Shown here: positions 48,161 to 50,077 of the stretch, in pieces | Layout of the letters: every line of letters begins with the position of its first letter | How positions within the stretch are numbered: position 1 is the first letter of the stretch | Assembly (NCBI GenBank): GCA_934378145.1 | Contig: CAKXXW010000011.1 | Span: 1-50,077, forward strand | Reading direction: 5' to 3' | DNA from: an uncultured Eubacteriales bacterium | GTDB taxonomy: Bacteria; Bacillota; Clostridia; Oscillospirales; CAG-272 | Length of the DNA stretch: 50,077 nt | The notes under the pieces: model-generated | The model's input: only the letters and a program-made list of their open reading frames with translations | Told to the model about the DNA's origin: nothing | The model's database searches: none | Made by a program: the position numbers and the translations under genes

Positions 48161-49585
48161 TTATTTTTTCTTTTTCTTGTCCTCGGAGGGCATATTTTTG
48201 ATATCCTCCGCCGTGGAGTCCGATTTTTCCTTCTTGTTCGAGAGGATTGCGTTTACGATGATGCCGAGGATGAGCGCCGTTGCGACCGCGGTAAGTGTGA
48301 TCTTACCGAAGGAGACCGACAGACCGCCGATACCGGCGACGAGTATCGTGGATACCACGAAGAGGTTTCTGTTTTCGCCGAGGTCGATGCCGCTGAGCAT
48401 CTTGAGTCCCGATACCGCGATGAAGCCGTAGAGCGCCATGCAGACGCCGCCCATTACGCAGGAGGGGATCGAGTTGACGAAGGCTACAAAGGGGGTCAGG
48501 AAGGAGATTATTATTGCTCCGATCGCCGCGCCGAGTATGCTGTAAACGCTTGCGTTTCTTGTGATAGCGACGCAACCTATCGATTCACCGTAGGTCGTGT
48601 TGGGGCAACCTCCGAATATCGCACCGACCATGGAGCCTACGCCGTCGCCGAGGAGCGTTCTGTGAAGTCCGGGGTTTTCGAGAAGGTTTGCTTCGATTAT
48701 TGCCGAGATGTTTTCATGGTCTGCAATGTGCTCCGCGAAGACCACGAAGGCAACGGGTATGTAGGCGACAGCCAGTGTTCCGATATATGCGGGGCTAAGT
48801 TCCTTGAATCCGCCGAGTGCGGTGAGAAAGGTGAAATCAGGGACTGCGAAGAATGTCGAGAGCGCGACTTTGCCGTTATCGAGAAGGCTTGAGAAAACTC
48901 CGAAGTTTATGACCTTGAGAGCATCGACATCTGCAAGGTTTCCGATGACCGTGAAGACTGTTGCACAGAGATAACCGGCTCCGATACCTATTACGAAGGG
49001 GATGAGCTTTGCCATCTTCTTGCCGTAGGTCGAGCAGATTATGACTGTCAGAAGAGTGACGATCGCACAGATAAGAGCAATAAGAGGCGAGCAGACCGAA
49101 GCACCGGCGGCGTTTTTAAGTCCGCCGCTCACCGCATCGCCCGTTGCGTTCGAGGCGAGCGAAAGTCCGATGACTGCGACCGTCGGGCCTATTACCACGG
49201 GAGGCATCAGTTTGTTGATCCACTTAACACCGACGAGCTTGACCACTATCGCTATGACGACATAGACAAGACCGGCAAAGACGGCTCCGATTATGAGTCC
49301 GAGGTATCCGAGCGACATTGAGACGCCGCCGGCGAACGCCGCACTCATCGAGCCGATGAACGCAAAGGAAGAACCGAGGAACACGGGGCTTCTGAACAGG
49401 GTGAACAGTAGGTAGACGATCGTTCCGACACCGGCACCGAAGAGCGCCGCCGCCGAACTCATTCCGTTTCCGATGATAACGGGAACGACGAGCGTTGCGG
49501 TCATTATCGCAAGCAGCTGCTGAAGTGAAAAGATGATGAGTTGTCCGAACTTGGGTTTGTCTTTGACGCCGTAGATTAGTTTCAT
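48161..49585 (-). CDS. uraA: NCS2-family nucleobase permease (uracil permease type)
   Basis: 474 residues with about 12-14 membrane helices. Family features are the N-terminal LIIFSLQQLLAIMTATLVVP, VFAEHIADHENISAII with the His-Glu substrate site, and GGCPNTTYGESIGCVAITRN. It imports uracil with a proton; xanthine-type specificity is the main alternative. The C-terminus is Lys- and Glu-rich and cytoplasmic. GGGAG precedes the ATG. A terminator-bearing leader upstream indicates transcription attenuation. Confidence 0.87.
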   Translation of the reverse strand: MKLIYGVKDKPKFGQLIIFSLQQLLAIMTATLVVPVIIGNGMSSAAALFGAGVGTIVYLLFTLFRSPVFLGSSFAFIGSMSAAFAGGVSMSLGYLGLIIGAVFAGLVYVVIAIVVKLVGVKWINKLMPPVVIGPTVAVIGLSLASNATGDAVSGGLKNAAGASVCSPLIALICAIVTLLTVIICSTYGKKMAKLIPFVIGIGAGYLCATVFTVIGNLADVDALKVINFGVFSSLLDNGKVALSTFFAVPDFTFLTALGGFKELSPAYIGTLAVAYIPVAFVVFAEHIADHENISAIIEANLLENPGLHRTLLGDGVGSMVGAIFGGCPNTTYGESIGCVAITRNASVYSILGAAIGAIIISFLTPFVAFVNSIPSCVMGGVCMALYGFIAVSGLKMLSGIDLGENRNLFVVSTILVAGIGGLSVSFGKITLTAVATALILGIIVNAILSNKKEKSDSTAEDIKNMPSEDKKKKK

Positions 49586-49748
49586 TTTCGTTTCTCCCTT
49601 TATTTTTACAGGCGGCCATCTGCACCGTCTGAATTTACAGAAAACAAAAAATCTTGCCCTGCGGCAAGACTAACGGCTCCGAAAATATTCATAAGACACA
49701 CCGATATTCTTGCCGACCATCTGCCCCGGCAGGATATTATCTTAACTT
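49586..49748 (-). promoter_or_regulatory. Attenuator-like 5' leader of the uraA-type gene
   Basis: The 163-nt leader contains an intrinsic terminator (49669-49646: TCTTGCC, loop GCAG, GGCAAGA, then TTTTTTG). Upstream CGGCAAGA (49715-49708) can pair perfectly with the terminator's first arm (TCTTGCCG, 49669-49662), giving an antiterminator. Further upstream CTGCCGGGGCAG (49732-49721) may compete with that. I do not recognise a named aptamer or a clear PyrR-binding loop. Confidence 0.65.
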
Positions 49749-49754
49749 GCGCCT

Positions 49755-49783
49755 ATTGTACCACAAAAACGGGGTTTTGTAAA
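49755..49783 (-). promoter_or_regulatory. Promoter of the uraA-type gene overlapped by an inverted repeat
   Basis: TTTACA (49783-49778), 17-nt spacer, TACAAT (49760-49755). AAAAACGG (49765-49772) and CCGTTTTT (49784-49791) form an inverted repeat centred on the -35, a possible operator. Confidence 0.65.
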
Positions 49784-49822
49784 CCGTTTTTCAGCAAAAA
49801 AACGGATTTTGTCCGATCAAAC

Positions 49823-49845
49823 AAAAAAGAGCCTTATGCAAGGCT
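49823..49845 (-). terminator. Terminator of rnpB
   Basis: On the minus strand GAGCCTT, loop GCAT, AAGGCTC is followed by TTTTTTG, about 25 nt beyond the RNase P RNA 3' end. Confidence 0.85.
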
Positions 49846-49868
49846 CCCTTTTGAGGTTATTTCACATA

Positions 49869-50077
49869 AAAGCAACTTTGCCTGTAAGCCGGGTTCTGTC
49901 TTGAACGGCCATCTATCTTTGCGTACCGTCGCCGGTACGCTCCCGGGCTTTTCGCCCGGTGCCACCCGGAGATATGTGTCGGGCAAACGATCTCCATGCG
50001 GTGTTGCTTCGGATAGGGTTTACAGCGGACCCGTGTTACCACGGGAACTCGTGGGCTCTTACCCCGCGTTTCCACCC
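49869..50077 (-). ncRNA. rnpB: RNase P RNA (rnpB), 3' part, cut by the right edge
   Basis: Read on the minus strand, the conserved RNase P RNA elements appear: GGTAAGAGCCCAC, AAACCCTATCCGAAGCAAC, then near the 3' end AGATAGATGGCCGTTC, AAGACAGAACCCGGCTTA and CAGGC. Together with the matching loops this identifies the catalytic RNA of RNase P, which trims tRNA 5' leaders. The 5' portion and promoter lie outside the window. The exact 3' end is approximate. A long open frame across it is not a gene. Confidence 0.93.

Noticed and set aside
49857..50075. 72-codon minus-strand frame at the right edge
   Set aside because: The DNA is RNase P RNA, so the frame is incidental.
1..50077. CRISPR array, prophage or complete insertion sequence
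   Set aside because: No regularly spaced repeats, phage structural genes or intact transposase were found; only tnpV and fragments near the left end suggest mobility.

Overview
The window looks like a chromosomal segment of a spore-forming, Gram-positive member of the Clostridia, of the Oscillospiraceae/Christensenellales type, at roughly balanced GC. The signs are a spoIIID gene behind a SigmaE-like promoter, the glgC plus glgD pair typical of Firmicutes, holB-ricT synteny, a tig-clpP-clpX cluster, tRNA genes with encoded CCA ends, bacterial RNase P RNA, and several near-consensus sigma-A promoters (TTGACA-17-TATAAT). I cannot name a species from sequence alone.

Layout. 1-3350 is a more AT-rich accessory island: a BsuBI/PstI-type restriction-modification operon (small HTH regulator, methylase, endonuclease running off the left edge), decayed ORF remnants and a tnpV transposon gene. 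It lies against the 3' side of a tRNA-Leu(UAG). 3400-6560 holds two membrane proteins, a SpoU-type RNA methyltransferase and spoIIID. 6690-7000 holds a palindromic repeat and tRNA-Leu(CAA). 7051-17445 is one glycogen operon on the minus strand (glgB-glgC-glgD-glgA-glgP-GH13-small ORF), divergent from 17618-21919 (holB, ricT, ferredoxin, a tRNA1-Val-type methyltransferase, a TtcA-like PP-loop enzyme). 21923-25062 carries a DUF4830 gene, rodA and proS. 25164-28813 carries two divergent paralogous LysR regulators, a small unknown ORF and a MATE exporter. 28974-36109 is a minus-strand operon (membrane protein, polA, malQ, toroid-GNAT fusion). 36295-40858 carries lepB, rbgA, rnhB, yraN, a dipeptidase, a DUF1540 protein and a phosphoesterase. 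40947-44320 is tig-clpP-clpX. 44377-45309 is a DUF368 protein. 45409-48124 is an amino-acid ABC transporter behind a lysine riboswitch. 48161-49783 is a uraA-type permease behind a terminator-containing leader. The right edge cuts RNase P RNA.

How the genes work together. GlgC/GlgD make ADP-glucose, GlgA and GlgB build glycogen, and GlgP, the GH13 enzyme and the nearby MalQ break it down and remodel it, so a complete glycogen cycle lies within 25 kb. The transporter near 46-48 kb can be assigned lysine as its likely substrate from its RNA leader.

The most unusual signal is that transporter's binding protein, whose SBP_bac_3 fold is encoded in circularly permuted order. Other points of interest are a hairpin that buries the Shine-Dalgarno sequence of the DUF4830 gene, an attenuator-like leader on the uraA-type gene with no recognised ligand, an in-frame fusion of a helical carbohydrate-enzyme-like domain to a GNAT acetyltransferase, a SpoU methyltransferase with an altered motif 3, and a glycogen synthase lacking the usual lysine of the KTGGL motif.
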